The notes under the pieces were generated by a model. The model was not told where the DNA came from. It ran no database searches and saw only the letters and a program-made list of their open reading frames with translations. 64,000 nt of DNA from contig NC_014623.1 in NCBI RefSeq assembly GCF_000165485.1, forward strand, positions 6,094,893-6,158,892, in the 5' to 3' direction. The position numbers were made by a program, and so were the translations under genes. Source of the stretch: Stigmatella aurantiaca DW4/3-1 (lineage in GTDB: Bacteria; Myxococcota; Myxococcia; Myxococcales; Myxococcaceae). Below, piece by piece: positions 51,580 to 61,794 of this stretch (positions are counted from its first letter, which is position 1; each line of letters opens with the position of its first letter).

Positions 51580-53649
51580 TTACTCATACGGGACCAGCCC
51601 TGTAGAGTTGGCCGTGTTGCTGAGGATGGACGCCGTATTGAACTGAAGGACGCCGTCCGCCGAGGGATAGGCAATGTAGGCGTAAGAGGTCCCCGCCACC
51701 TCCGTGTAGACCACCGGGCCAGGGAGGCGGTAGGCCCCCAGGCCGGTCCCCGACGAGGTGTCCACCGAGAAGACGAAGGGGATGTAGCCCGACACGGTGC
51801 TGACGGTGAACTGATCGCCCCGCTGGGGGAGCGGCGCCAGGGATTCCCGGTTGATGTAGAGGGTGAGGAGCGCCTTGAAGGGCGGACGGTTCGGATCAAA
51901 ACCCGGGGGCCGGAAGAAATAGCCACCCGCCACTGTGAACTGCCCGGTCGCGCCATCGCCCATGCGCCCCACATAGCCCTGGCCATCGCTGTACACCGCG
52001 AAGGGCCGGTTTCCCCCCGCGCGGAAGGAGAAGCTCACCGGGTTCGCGCAGTCAGGCGGCAGGGACGGCGTGAAGGCGATGCCCCTCCCGTCGGCAAGCG
52101 CCTCGGTCCGGGTCACCGTCAGGTCCGTGGCGCAAGCCCCTGCGTCATTTGCCAGCACGACGGTGTCCTGCGCTTCCACATCCCGCTGGGAGAGAGCGGA
52201 CGCGCCCACCTGGAAGGCGCACTCGGTGCTAGAGCACTGCACGAGGGCGGCGTCCGACAGGGAGCGCCCCACGAGGTTGGGCAGGAGCCCTTGGTACACG
52301 AGGCGGTAGGTGTCGTCCTGGGTCGCTCCATCCACCATCTGGACGTCGATGATCTGATCGAGACTGCCCCGGGTGATGGTCCGGGTCTGGCCTGCGGCGT
52401 CCAGGTAGGTCCGAGAACCGATGCGGACCCCCGTCGAGTCGAGATCGAACGGCCGCATCTTGACCGCATCGAAGAAGGTGATTTGCCCATTGGAAGCCGG
52501 GACGATTCCCACCAGCGGGCGCGCCTGGAACTCGCTCACCTGCACGAGCCCAGTCGAGCCCTGCTCGATGCAGCGGATCTGCAGCGCGGCCGCCGGCGCG
52601 AGCGTCAGCCCCGTGGGAAGGGCCGTCCCCACCGAGATGGGCTGCATGGGCAGTTGGGTGGAGTCGATGGCCAGCTCGCCGGTGATCGCGTCCACCGCGA
52701 GCACCCCTGAGCACGTCTGCTGGCCGCAGCTGCTCTCGTCGAGCACCCCAAAGACGTATGCCCCCGCCTCCAGGGTGCTCTTGGCGGGCGTGGTGGCGTC
52801 GAGTGCGCAGATCTGCGTTTCGAAGGCCGTCTTCTCGACCCGCGGATGGGTGGCCAACAAGCGCACGGGCGCCCCAAATGCGTACTCCTGGAGCACCTGG
52901 CCGCTGACCGCATCCCAGCGGAACGTGCGGAAGGCCGGGTTGCCCTGGCTCTCGCTGGCGACGCGGCGCGTGGCGACGGCGAGGTGCTCCTGCTCGGGAG
53001 CCTCTCGCGTGGCAGGCAGGGACAGCAGAGCCGTCACCGTCTGGCCCGGCAGGGAGAGCCGGATTTCCGACGGGGGCGCCTCACTGCCCATCGCCAGGAG
53101 GGCCTCGGGTCCGGGCAGCTCCATCCGGTAGATCGTGGCCCCCTCGGGGCTCTGGGTCGCGTAATAGAGGATGCTGTTGCCGCCCCCTCGGGGCCCTCGC
53201 GCCGTAAAGGCCGTGATGAACCCACCCACGCCCAGGCGCTTCACCTCCTTGAAGTACTCGGGGGCCGCGGCCACGACGGAGAGCTCCTGGGAGCCCGCGC
53301 TGCGCGCGTAGACGTAGGGGCCCGCCGTCTCCTTGCCCAGATCCGCATCCGTGGTGCCGTAGCTCACGTCCCGGGTCAGGTTCAGCGGACGCTGGAGGAC
53401 CGGGATGGACAGCGGCTCGAGCGGGTTGGGCGCGCGGACGAAATCCCGGGGGCTGGCCCCGAGGTCCAGCACCCGCAGCTCATTCCGGTCCGACGAGGTG
53501 ATGAAGATGTAGTTCCCGACGAAGGTCAGATCATACGCGCCGGCCAGCCCCGCATCCGTCACGATCGTCTGGGAGTCGGAGCACCCTCCGAGAAGCCCCG
53601 CGCTCAGCGAGAGGCACACGAAAAAGAAACGCTTCAAGGTTCGGCTCAC
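51580..53649 (-). CDS. propeller-type lipoprotein, coupled to the gene at 53646
   Basis: This 689-aa protein has a lipoprotein signal (LSLSAGLLGGC) and a beta-rich body with propeller-like strands (AYDLTFVGNYIFITSS, YVYARSAGSQELSVV). The start is GTG 53649, overlapping the upstream stop (GTGA), which means translational coupling; the open frame reaches 53943, but that part lies over the neighbour and has no signal. No enzyme motif is visible. It probably forms an outer-membrane complex with its upstream partner. Confidence 0.78.
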   Translation of the reverse strand: MSRTLKRFFFVCLSLSAGLLGGCSDSQTIVTDAGLAGAYDLTFVGNYIFITSSDRNELRVLDLGASPRDFVRAPNPLEPLSIPVLQRPLNLTRDVSYGTTDADLGKETAGPYVYARSAGSQELSVVAAAPEYFKEVKRLGVGGFITAFTARGPRGGGNSILYYATQSPEGATIYRMELPGPEALLAMGSEAPPSEIRLSLPGQTVTALLSLPATREAPEQEHLAVATRRVASESQGNPAFRTFRWDAVSGQVLQEYAFGAPVRLLATHPRVEKTAFETQICALDATTPAKSTLEAGAYVFGVLDESSCGQQTCSGVLAVDAITGELAIDSTQLPMQPISVGTALPTGLTLAPAAALQIRCIEQGSTGLVQVSEFQARPLVGIVPASNGQITFFDAVKMRPFDLDSTGVRIGSRTYLDAAGQTRTITRGSLDQIIDVQMVDGATQDDTYRLVYQGLLPNLVGRSLSDAALVQCSSTECAFQVGASALSQRDVEAQDTVVLANDAGACATDLTVTRTEALADGRGIAFTPSLPPDCANPVSFSFRAGGNRPFAVYSDGQGYVGRMGDGATGQFTVAGGYFFRPPGFDPNRPPFKALLTLYINRESLAPLPQRGDQFTVSTVSGYIPFVFSVDTSSGTGLGAYRLPGPVVYTEVAGTSYAYIAYPSADGVLQFNTASILSNTANSTGLVPYE

Positions 53650-55055
53650 TGCTGCTGGCACGTGGAGGTCCCCTGTTTCGCATCGCGCCCCTGCGGCCGC
53701 CCGAGGTGGGCCACCAGGCGCGCCCCCTGCGGATTGACGAGGTCTGGGATGTCGAGCACCGCGACCCGGCCGTCTCCGAAGGTGGTGACATAAAGGCGGG
53801 CAGAGTCCTTCTGGCCCTGCCGTCGTTGATCCACCGCGAGCCCATAGGGCTGGAGGCCAATCCCATCGACCTGTGCGGCCAGTTGGCCCAGGTCCGCATC
53901 GTAGAAGGCCACCACGCCGGACGTGATGCTCGAGGCGCTGCACGTCACCACCACCAGATCTCCCAGCGGCTGGCCATTGACATCCTTGCGGCTGAGCACC
54001 TTCACCTGGCTGGCGCTGTCCGGCAGCGGCACGGAGTCCACCACCTTGAGCCTCGGCACATCCCCTTCCGCATCCGCCACATCCACGACGAGCAGCGAGT
54101 CCGGGAACCGCGTCACGAGGTAGAGCCGCGTACCGGCGGCATTGAGCGCCAGATCCCGCGCCTCCAGGCTCTGGTACACGTCCCGCAGGCCCGTCTCCAG
54201 GATGCGCGTCGGGTTGTTGCGGTCCAACAGCCTCAAGAGGAAACTGGCCGACACCGTGCCGGCCAGGCCCGCCGCATATGAGCGGCCCGAGATGAACACG
54301 TAGCGCTTGCCAACGGCCGTCGCGTGCGCGCCTCCTACCGAGAGCCCGTTCGACCCCAGCGGGAAGAAGCTCTCCGACGTGAGGCTCAGCTCATCTCCTG
54401 GCACGCGCACCACATAGGTCTGGAAGGCGGTGCTGGAACGGGCCGGCGAGTCCGCCGCCTCGGCGTGCGTCACCCACACCTCGGGCTTGTTGCCCTCCTG
54501 GGATGCCGCCACACTCACACCGATGGGGGCGGGGGCGCGCGGCAGGTCGTCCTTCCCTCCCGCGATGGGTCCCGTCAACGAAATCCCGGGAAGGCAGTAA
54601 TTCCCTCCTCCTGGCTGAGCGCAGCTCAGCGTCTTGCCCTGGATGTCGATGGCATGCAGGGAGTTGGACTCGGACCGGGTGACGACGAAGAGCCGGGGCT
54701 GTTCCCCGCCCCACACGTCCATCTGTCCGGCGAAGCTGGAAATCTGGGCGACGGACTGGGGCGTGGTCTTCAGATCCTCCAGATGGAGCACCCCATTCTC
54801 CCCTACCGGAGCGCCCACCTCGGGAAGCCCCAGCGCATCCAGGTCGAGCGCGAACACCACGCCCGTGTCGAAGCACTTGTCGAAGTTGGAGCTCGCCACA
54901 TAGAGCGATCCCTTCGAGGCCTCGTTGCCAGGTGCTGGGGGTAAATAGGCAATGCCGCTCGGAAAGACGAAGCGGTCGGTTGGCGGGGGCCGCGGATCGG
55001 AACTCGCGGAACACCCCGCCCAGAGCAGCGCGGAGATGAGGATGAGGGGGCGCAT
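53646..55055 (-). CDS. YVTN/WD-like beta-propeller lipoprotein
   Basis: This 469-aa protein has the lipobox ALLWAGC and repeated propeller strands (GSLYVASSNFDKCFD, LFVVTRSESNSLHAID, RLYLVTRFPDSLLVVDV, RLYVTTFGDGRVAVLDI). YVTN-type propellers mediate contacts rather than catalysis. ATG 55055 places the signal at the N-terminus; an in-frame ATG at 55097 does not. Its stop TGA overlaps the GTG of the next gene. Two similar lipoproteins translated in step suggests a paired surface complex. Confidence 0.8.
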   Translation of the reverse strand: MRPLILISALLWAGCSASSDPRPPPTDRFVFPSGIAYLPPAPGNEASKGSLYVASSNFDKCFDTGVVFALDLDALGLPEVGAPVGENGVLHLEDLKTTPQSVAQISSFAGQMDVWGGEQPRLFVVTRSESNSLHAIDIQGKTLSCAQPGGGNYCLPGISLTGPIAGGKDDLPRAPAPIGVSVAASQEGNKPEVWVTHAEAADSPARSSTAFQTYVVRVPGDELSLTSESFFPLGSNGLSVGGAHATAVGKRYVFISGRSYAAGLAGTVSASFLLRLLDRNNPTRILETGLRDVYQSLEARDLALNAAGTRLYLVTRFPDSLLVVDVADAEGDVPRLKVVDSVPLPDSASQVKVLSRKDVNGQPLGDLVVVTCSASSITSGVVAFYDADLGQLAAQVDGIGLQPYGLAVDQRRQGQKDSARLYVTTFGDGRVAVLDIPDLVNPQGARLVAHLGRPQGRDAKQGTSTCQQQ

Positions 55056-55135
55056 CAGAAGGGGGCGGAGTGTAGGAACCCCCCCCGCCCCGGGCAACTA
55101 CAAAGGGGCCCGACGATTCTCTGGCCGTTAGCTCC

Positions 55136-57247
55136 CTACCCCCCCTGAGCGGCCTCCGCCTGAATCTTGGAGAAATCCGCCACCTGGTTGAAGAGCGCGC
55201 CAATCTCCGTGAGGAACCGGACACGGTTCTCCCGCAACTCCGGGTCCTCGGCCATCACCGTCACCTTGTCGAAGAAGGTGTCCACGGCGGGCTTCAGGCC
55301 GGTGATTTCCTTGAGAGCGCTGGAGAAGTCGTCTGCCTGGACATACTGGGCCACCTTGCCCCGCGCCTGGGTGAAGGCCGAGTGGAGGTTCTTCTCGGGC
55401 TCGTCCCGGAGCTTGTCCGGGTTGGTCTGCCCCCGGGCCACGTCCTTGCCTTGCTTCTCGACGATGTTCACCACGCGCTTGAAGGCCACCGCCAGCGGCG
55501 TGAAGTCCGCACGCCCCACGATGCCGCTGAGCGCCTCCAGCCGCTTGCGCGCCGCCACCAGGTCGTCAAACCCCACCGCCAGCACCGCCTCCACCACGTC
55601 CGTCCGGTAGTTCTCCGACCAGAGCGCCTTGAGGCGCCCCCGGAAGAACTCCAGGATCTGCTCGCGCGGCTCCGGCTCCCCGGCCTTGCGCTTCACGTTC
55701 GCAATCTTCGGCGAGAGCAGCCTGAGCGCCTCGCCCACCGCGGCCGACAGGGAGAAACGATACCCCCGGCCGAACACGATGTTGATGATGGCCAGGCACG
55801 CGCGCCGCAGGCCGAACGGATCCGCGGCACCCGTGGGCGCCTTGCCGATGGCGAAGATGCCGCACAGCGAGTCCAACCGGTCCGCCAGGCCAATGAGCGC
55901 ACCCGGATCCTGGCTCGGCAGAGCGTCGTTGGCGTTGCGCGGCAGGTAGTGCTCGAAGATGGCCAGTGCCACCGCCTCGGGCTCGCCTCCAGCACGGGCA
56001 TACTCCCGGCCCATGACCCCTTGCAGTTCGGGGAACTCCCCCACCATGCCGGTGACGAGGTCCGCCTTGGCCAGGGTGGCCGCCCGCTGGATGGTGGTAC
56101 TGTGCTCGTTCTTGCCCGTCTGCTCCGCGAGCCACACGGCGAGGGTCCGGAAGCGCTCGACCTTCTCGGCATAGCTGCCGAGCTGGCCCTGCCACACCAC
56201 GCGGCTCAGCTTCTCCACACGCCCTTCCAGCGGCGCCTTGCGGTCCTCATCGAAGAAGAAGCGGCCGTCGGCCAAGCGCGAGCGCAGCACGCGCTCGTAG
56301 CCTCGCAGCGAGAGCGTCTCGTCCTTCACCGGCGTATTGGACACCGCGATGAACTTCGGCAGCAGCTTCCCCTGGGCATCCGTGAGGGAGAAGTAGCGCT
56401 GGTGGCTCTTCATCTCCTGCACCAGCACCTCGGACGGCAGGTCCAGGTGCCGGGCATCGAACGTTCCCACCACCGGAGAGGGCAGCTCCACCAGGTTGGT
56501 CACCTGATCCACCAGCGCCTCGTCCTCCAGAAGCTGGCCGCCGGTGCCCTGGGCCACCGCGCGGACCTTCTGCAGCAGCATCGCCCGCCGCTTGGCGATG
56601 TCTGGAACCACGTGCGCCTTCTCCAGCACCGCCTCGTAGTCGGCCGGCCGGGCCAGCTCGATGGCGCCGGGGGAGAGGAAGCGGTGGCCATGCGTCGTCC
56701 GGCCGCTCTTCACATCCCCGAAGACCACCGGCAGCACGTCCCCACCGAGCAGCGCCACGATCCACTGCACCGGCCGGGCAAAGGCCAGGTCCACATCGCC
56801 CCAGCGCATGGACTTGCGGAAGTTGATGCCGTGCACCGCCGCATGCAGCACCTCCGGCAGCAGCTCCGCCGCCGGGCGGCCCTTCTCCTGCACCCGGGCG
56901 GACAAGTACTCGCCCTTGGGCGTCTGCGTGCGCCCCAGCTCGCTCACCGGAATCTTGAGAGACTCGGCGAACTTCGTCGCGGCCACGGTGGGCTTGCCTT
57001 CCTTGTCGAAGGCCGCCTTCGCGCTCGGGCCGAGCTTCTCGCTGGTGACATCCTCTCCCGCGTCGGCCACATCCTTCACCCACACGGCCAGCCGACGCGG
57101 GGTGCCGTACGTGCGCACCTCGCCGTGCTTCAGCCGGCCCTCCGCCAGGCGGGTGGTGATGATGCGCTGGAGATCCTCCAGCGCGGGGCCAATGAAGGAC
57201 GCGGGGATCTCCTCGGCGCCCACCTCCAGCAGCAGATCACGCGCCAC
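55136..57247 (-). CDS. glyS: glycyl-tRNA synthetase beta subunit
   Basis: This 703-aa subunit carries tRNA recognition for the alpha2beta2 bacterial glycyl-tRNA synthetase. It opens with the family signature [19 protein letters not shown], has the HD-like central region ([20 protein letters not shown]), and ends in the anticodon-binding domain ([18 protein letters not shown]). Length matches the family (about 690-700). The start is GTG 57247, overlapping the glyQ stop by 11 bp, so the two subunits are made in balance. Confidence 0.96.
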   Translation of the reverse strand: MARDLLLEVGAEEIPASFIGPALEDLQRIITTRLAEGRLKHGEVRTYGTPRRLAVWVKDVADAGEDVTSEKLGPSAKAAFDKEGKPTVAATKFAESLKIPVSELGRTQTPKGEYLSARVQEKGRPAAELLPEVLHAAVHGINFRKSMRWGDVDLAFARPVQWIVALLGGDVLPVVFGDVKSGRTTHGHRFLSPGAIELARPADYEAVLEKAHVVPDIAKRRAMLLQKVRAVAQGTGGQLLEDEALVDQVTNLVELPSPVVGTFDARHLDLPSEVLVQEMKSHQRYFSLTDAQGKLLPKFIAVSNTPVKDETLSLRGYERVLRSRLADGRFFFDEDRKAPLEGRVEKLSRVVWQGQLGSYAEKVERFRTLAVWLAEQTGKNEHSTTIQRAATLAKADLVTGMVGEFPELQGVMGREYARAGGEPEAVALAIFEHYLPRNANDALPSQDPGALIGLADRLDSLCGIFAIGKAPTGAADPFGLRRACLAIINIVFGRGYRFSLSAAVGEALRLLSPKIANVKRKAGEPEPREQILEFFRGRLKALWSENYRTDVVEAVLAVGFDDLVAARKRLEALSGIVGRADFTPLAVAFKRVVNIVEKQGKDVARGQTNPDKLRDEPEKNLHSAFTQARGKVAQYVQADDFSSALKEITGLKPAVDTFFDKVTVMAEDPELRENRVRFLTEIGALFNQVADFSKIQAEAAQGG

Positions 57248-58220
57248 GGGCCACCTCCGCCTTCTCCACGGGCTTGTTGATCTTCACGTGATTCCAGTAG
57301 TCGCTCGCGGGCTTGCCCTCCAGCACGGGGGGCTGCTCTCCCACCGTCCACGGCGTCTTCAGCAGCGGGAACCCCAGGCGCTCGCGCATCTGGAGGTAGC
57401 CCTCGGCGCACAGCCGCGCGTTGTCGCGCACGCGCTTGATGAAGTTCGCGCGCTCCGTCACCGAGATGGCGCCCCGCGCGTCCAGCAAGTTGAACGAATG
57501 GGAGCACTTGAGCGCGTAGTCATACGCGGGCAGCGGCAGCTGGCGCTCGATGAGCCGCTTGCACTCCTTCTCGTAGGCATCGAACAGCGAGAAGAGCATC
57601 TGCGGATCCGACTCGTGGAGGGCGTACTTGCTCATCTCCACCTCGTTGGCGTGGAAGATTTCGCCGTACTTCACGCCCTTGACCCACTCGATGTCGTACA
57701 CGCTCTCCACGTTCTGCAGGTACATGCAGATGCGCTCCAGCCCGTACGTCAGCTCGGCCGACACGGGGCGGCACTCGAAGCCGCCACACTGCTGGAAGTA
57801 GGTGAACTGGGTGATTTCCATCCCGTCACACCACACCTCCCAGCCCAGCCCCCAGGCGCCCAGGGTGGGCGACTCCCAGTCATCCTCCACGAAGCGGATG
57901 TCATGGGCATGCGGATCGATGCCGAACGCGCGGATGGACTCCAGGTAGAGCTCCTGCACGTTCTTGGGCGCGGGCTTGAGGATGACCTGGAACTGGTGGT
58001 GCTGGAACAGGCGGTTGGGGTTCTCACCGAAGCGGCCGTCCGCCGGGCGCCGCGAGGGCTGCACGTAGGCCACGTTCCAGGGCTCGGGACCCAGTGCGCG
58101 CAGGAAGGTGGTGGGCGCCATGGTGCCGGCGCCGACTTCGAGATCATACGGCTGGGCGATGATGCACCCATGCCGGGCCCAGTGGTTCTGGAGCGTGAGG
58201 ATCAGGTCCTGAAAGTACAT
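57237..58220 (-). CDS. glyQ: glycyl-tRNA synthetase alpha subunit
   Basis: This 327-aa catalytic subunit activates glycine and charges tRNA-Gly with GlyS. Family strings are [54 protein letters not shown] and [19 protein letters not shown]. coli GlyQ also begins just before the xLILTLQxxW segment, so ATG 58220 is the start; the open frame's upstream ATG (58292) would add 24 unconserved residues. It is upstream of and overlaps glyS. Confidence 0.96.
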   Translation of the reverse strand: MYFQDLILTLQNHWARHGCIIAQPYDLEVGAGTMAPTTFLRALGPEPWNVAYVQPSRRPADGRFGENPNRLFQHHQFQVILKPAPKNVQELYLESIRAFGIDPHAHDIRFVEDDWESPTLGAWGLGWEVWCDGMEITQFTYFQQCGGFECRPVSAELTYGLERICMYLQNVESVYDIEWVKGVKYGEIFHANEVEMSKYALHESDPQMLFSLFDAYEKECKRLIERQLPLPAYDYALKCSHSFNLLDARGAISVTERANFIKRVRDNARLCAEGYLQMRERLGFPLLKTPWTVGEQPPVLEGKPASDYWNHVKINKPVEKAEVARGA

Positions 58221-58301
58221 GGTCGGGGCGTCCTGCGGGCCAGCGAAGGCTAAAGACGCGCGGACCCTAGTGAGGGGGTCCAGGACCGTCAAGGACGACG
58301 G

Positions 58302-60467
58302 TCAGTCCGGGTACAGGGGTAAGTCCGAAACCCGAATCGTGTACTTCCGCTCCTTGGCCAGCTCGACGGGGGCGGAGAAGAGCCGGCTCTGGCCCTCGGA
58401 ATCCACGATTCGCAGCCGGTAGGTCCCCGCCTGGAGGGGCACCTTGCGCAGCGGCGTGGTGCCCAGGCTGGTATTGCCATCGAACACCGCCGCCGGGGGC
58501 ACGGTGCTCAAGGTGAGCAGGCCGATTCCCGCCTTGCGCATCCCCTTCTTGGAGGTTGTATCCACCACCTGGGCGTCCCCCTCCGGGGTCTCCTCCAGGG
58601 TGGTTTCCGGCTGGACCGCCAGTTTCTCCTCCAGGGTCTTCTCTCGCGACGGGCCTTCCGCGGCGCCTGACTCGGTCCGGGGGTCCCCCTTCGCCTGGGA
58701 GCCCTTCTGCTTCGATTTGGACGTTCCAGCCTTCACCGTGGGCCGGGCAGCCAAGGCCTTGTCATCGCCTGTCCCCCCCGAGCCCTCCGACGCATCGCTG
58801 CCGGAGGGCTCGGGGGGAGGTGCCTCGGCGATGGCGGCAGGCTCGGGTTCGGGCTTGGGCGCCAGCGGATTGGGTGGAGGGGGCCGTGCGGGAGGGGGCC
58901 AGGGCGCCTGCTCGGGAGGAGGCGGAGGAGGGCCCAGCTCCAGCTCGGCCTTGACCTTGGCCACGGCGGACTCATAGCCCGGCCGGAGGGCGGCCCGCAC
59001 GGGCTCCAGGGCAAGCAACCCCCCCAAGCCCCCCAGGAAGGCGAGCCAGAAGAGGCGGACGCCCCATTTCGATTTCGAGCGTGCCTCCTGTCCGCTGGAC
59101 TCCAGGCTGGGCATCGGGGCCCGATCCGCGGGGCGATGGCTCGCGCTGGACGGAGGACGAGAGGCACGAATCCGGGTCGGCTGCGAGGACGGCGGCAGGG
59201 TGCTCGGGTCCTCCGTCTCCTCGCGTAGCGAGGTCTCTGCGCGCCGGGGAGGCGGGGGGCGGGAACGAGCACCTCGGGGCGGTACCGTGGTGGCGGCCGC
59301 GTCGACATGCTCCTGAACGGGCCTGCGCGGACGGGGGGTAGCCCCTGGGCGCGCTGGGCTGCCCTGTGAGGAGGGTCCCCGGGGCCTGGGCAGGGGCGTG
59401 GTCTTCGCACGCGTGTTGGGAGCCGACTCGCCCGGCTCATCCCGGAGGGCTCCGGCGACCTCCTTGATGCGGGCATCGTCGCGGCTGGCGTACTCCAGGA
59501 GTGCGCGGGTCTTGTCGCGCTTGTCCGAGAAGAGCTCCTGCATCAGCGCGGCCAAGCGCTCCTCATCGAACAGCTCGGGGCCCATCGCCGCTTCGATGGC
59601 CTTGGCCATCTCACGTCCCGTCGCGAAGCGCTTCGACTTCTCCCGGGTCAGGGCGCGCATCACCACGGCCGAGAGGGCTTCGGGCACCTCCGGGTTGAGC
59701 TCGCGAGGGGTGGGAAGGTCTCCCTCCACGATTTGCAGCATCATCGCGGCGTCGCCTGGAGCGTTGAACAACCGCTGGCCGCACAGCATTTCGTGAAGCA
59801 GGACGCCCGCGCAGAACAGATCGCTTCGCCCGTCGAGCTCATGTCCCCGGACCTGCTCCGGGGACATGTAGCCCCCCGTCCCCTTCACCATGCCCACGGC
59901 CGTGCGGCCCAGCCGCCCCTTGGCCTTGGCGATGCCGAAGTCGATGACCTTGACCCCACCGTCATAGGTCACCATGACGTTGCGGGGGGACATGTCCCGG
60001 TGAACGACCGAGACGGAACGGCCGGTGGGGTCGACGAAGTGGTGCGCGTAGTGCAGGGCCAGGCAGACATCGCGAATGACCCGGGCCGCGAAGCCCGGAG
60101 GCAACGGCTCTCCCCGCTTCTCCCCGGCCTTCACCAACTGGTCCAGGTTCTGACCAGCGAGGAAATCCATGGCGAGGTAGAGCTCGCCGTCCTCCTCTCC
60201 GAGATCGAACACCTGTCCGATGTTGGCGTGCGTCAAGGCCGCGGTGATGCGGGCCTCGTCCAGGAACATCTTGACGAACTCTTCGGTCTTGACGTCCGGG
60301 AGAATCTGCTTGAGCGCCACGAACTTGCGGAAGCCACCCGGTCCTGACGTGAAGGCCAGGAAAAGCTCCGCCATGCCCCCCACGGACAACCGCGTGAGGA
60401 TCTCGTACTTGCCGATGCGCCGCCCGCGATCGGGATCGGACCCAGGGGATCCAGCCTGAATGGCCAT
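58302..60467 (-). CDS. transmembrane Ser/Thr protein kinase with PEGA domain
   Basis: This 721-aa protein has a PknB-type kinase at residues about 18-290 with all key residues: Gly loop LSVGGMAELFLA, VALKQ lysine, VHRDMSPRNVMV, VIDFGIAKA and GGYMSPEQ. A Pro/Arg-rich juxtamembrane region follows, then one membrane segment near 470-490 (LFWLAFLGGLGGLLALEP) and an external Pro-rich region ending in a PEGA domain (about 650-715: LLTLSTVPPAAVFDGNTSLG). It probably phosphorylates FHA partners; several FHA proteins lie 9-16 kb away. It is monocistronic. Confidence 0.93.
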   Translation of the reverse strand: MAIQAGSPGSDPDRGRRIGKYEILTRLSVGGMAELFLAFTSGPGGFRKFVALKQILPDVKTEEFVKMFLDEARITAALTHANIGQVFDLGEEDGELYLAMDFLAGQNLDQLVKAGEKRGEPLPPGFAARVIRDVCLALHYAHHFVDPTGRSVSVVHRDMSPRNVMVTYDGGVKVIDFGIAKAKGRLGRTAVGMVKGTGGYMSPEQVRGHELDGRSDLFCAGVLLHEMLCGQRLFNAPGDAAMMLQIVEGDLPTPRELNPEVPEALSAVVMRALTREKSKRFATGREMAKAIEAAMGPELFDEERLAALMQELFSDKRDKTRALLEYASRDDARIKEVAGALRDEPGESAPNTRAKTTPLPRPRGPSSQGSPARPGATPRPRRPVQEHVDAAATTVPPRGARSRPPPPRRAETSLREETEDPSTLPPSSQPTRIRASRPPSSASHRPADRAPMPSLESSGQEARSKSKWGVRLFWLAFLGGLGGLLALEPVRAALRPGYESAVAKVKAELELGPPPPPPEQAPWPPPARPPPPNPLAPKPEPEPAAIAEAPPPEPSGSDASEGSGGTGDDKALAARPTVKAGTSKSKQKGSQAKGDPRTESGAAEGPSREKTLEEKLAVQPETTLEETPEGDAQVVDTTSKKGMRKAGIGLLTLSTVPPAAVFDGNTSLGTTPLRKVPLQAGTYRLRIVDSEGQSRLFSAPVELAKERKYTIRVSDLPLYPD

Positions 60468-60527
60468 GCGAGGTCCCCATGCTAGCCACGGACGCTTACC
60501 GCGTCGACGGTGGTGAGGGGCTTACCT

Positions 60528-61532
60528 TCATTTGGGCAACCCCGCCCACCCCGCACTCCCGGTCAAGTCCGGCCTCGACGGACGAGGACCCCTGGGCAGA
60601 AACAAGCGGACCGCGTTCTCCCTCATCACGAGTTTCAGCGACGGACCCGCCAGCACCTCGCGCGCCGTCCCCAAGAAGAGCTCGAGATGCCCAGCCTGAC
60701 GGGCATCCTCACGGAAAACGGGCCAGTCCGTCCCGAAGAGCAGCTTGTGGGCGGGACCGAACCGGAGCAGATGGCTCAACCCCTGCCCTCCTGGATTCCG
60801 AGAACCCTCCTGGAACCCACTCACGTCCGCATAGACGTTGGGCCGGAAGGCACAGAGCATGGCGCACTCATCGACGTAAGCGGTCGCCGCGTGGGCCAGG
60901 ATGAAGTTCACGGCCGGAAACAAGCGCGCGGGCTCATCCACGAACCCAGGGCGGGCGTCCTCGAAGCTCAAGTTGGAGGCCGTTGGCCCCATGTGCAGGA
61001 GCACCGGAACGTTCCATTCCGCACAAAGCTCATAAAAGGGATAGAGGAGCCGGTCATCGGCCCGGTAGCCGCAAGGCGGATAGAGCTTGAGGCCTCGGAA
61101 GCCGTACTCCTTCAACCCGCGCTCGAACAGGACCAGCGCATCCTGGCCCCACCGGGGATCGACCCCCGCCATGACCTGAAACCGCCCCGCGTGCCGCTCC
61201 AGGATACGCCCGTGCAGCTCGAACATCTCCGCGATGGTCAGCTCGCAATCCCGCAGACAGTACGTGAAGTCCGGGAGCAAGAGGACCGTCCACTCGATTC
61301 CCGCTTCATCCATCTGGCGCACGAGTTCGTCACAGTCATGATCCTCCAGGTTCTCCATCGCTCGATCCACGAGGCGCTCGCGATGGGCAGGCACACCCAG
61401 CGCTTCGTGCATCGCGACGATATTGCGAATGCCGCCATCCACGAATGAGCGCGGAATGAACCGCCGCGAGGCCGCATGACAATGCGCATCAACCACCCCG
61501 CCCCGTACCTGGCCCGGCTCACCCATGGCCAT
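60528..61532 (-). CDS. amidohydrolase family 2 (metal-dependent hydrolase/decarboxylase)
   Basis: This 334-aa TIM-barrel protein shows the amidohydrolase-2 metal ligands: HxH in VVDAHCHAAS, a GLKLYPPCGY strand, the His of FILAHAATAY and the Asp of LLFGTDWPVF. Members hydrolyse or decarboxylate small aromatic or acyl substrates. Start ATG 61532 lies inside the carrier-protein gene (14-bp overlap); an alternative ATG is at 61526. As the third gene after an acyl-AMP ligase and a carrier protein, it may release or trim the carrier-bound product. Confidence 0.82.
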   Translation of the reverse strand: MAMGEPGQVRGGVVDAHCHAASRRFIPRSFVDGGIRNIVAMHEALGVPAHRERLVDRAMENLEDHDCDELVRQMDEAGIEWTVLLLPDFTYCLRDCELTIAEMFELHGRILERHAGRFQVMAGVDPRWGQDALVLFERGLKEYGFRGLKLYPPCGYRADDRLLYPFYELCAEWNVPVLLHMGPTASNLSFEDARPGFVDEPARLFPAVNFILAHAATAYVDECAMLCAFRPNVYADVSGFQEGSRNPGGQGLSHLLRFGPAHKLLFGTDWPVFREDARQAGHLELFLGTAREVLAGPSLKLVMRENAVRLFLPRGPRPSRPDLTGSAGWAGLPK

Positions 61533-61794
61533 TCTCGTGCCCCCATGCTTCCCGGGCCACTCGGCCGAGGTCCAAGAGTTCGCGAATGGTCCGGACCGAA
61601 CCGAGCTGCTTCTCCAAGGGTTCGGCGGGCCCAGGGTAGCGCTCAAGGAAGCGCCCGACGATGAGCACCATGCACAATGAATCGATTCCGGCCTGGCGGA
61701 GTGTGGCCTCGGGATGGATGTGACGAACCCTGCCCGGAGGCACGGTTTCCTTGATGATGGCCAGCAACTCCTCATCATCGGGGGGCAATGACAT
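61519..61794 (-). CDS. acyl carrier protein (phosphopantetheine-binding)
   Basis: This 91-aa protein has the carrier-domain motif AGIDSLCMVLIV, in which Ser of DSL takes the 4'-phosphopantetheine arm. Its size and helix pattern (LLAIIKETV ... RTIRELLDL) fit a free-standing carrier. It overlaps the ligase stop by 20 bp and the amidohydrolase start by 14 bp, so all three are coupled. The ligase probably loads it. It does not look like the housekeeping AcpP (less acidic, different context). Confidence 0.85.
   Translation of the reverse strand: MSLPPDDEELLAIIKETVPPGRVRHIHPEATLRQAGIDSLCMVLIVGRFLERYPGPAEPLEKQLGSVRTIRELLDLGRVAREAWGHENGHG

Noticed and set aside
55382-57280. 632-codon plus frame over glyS
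   Set aside because: Antisense shadow of a clear synthetase gene.
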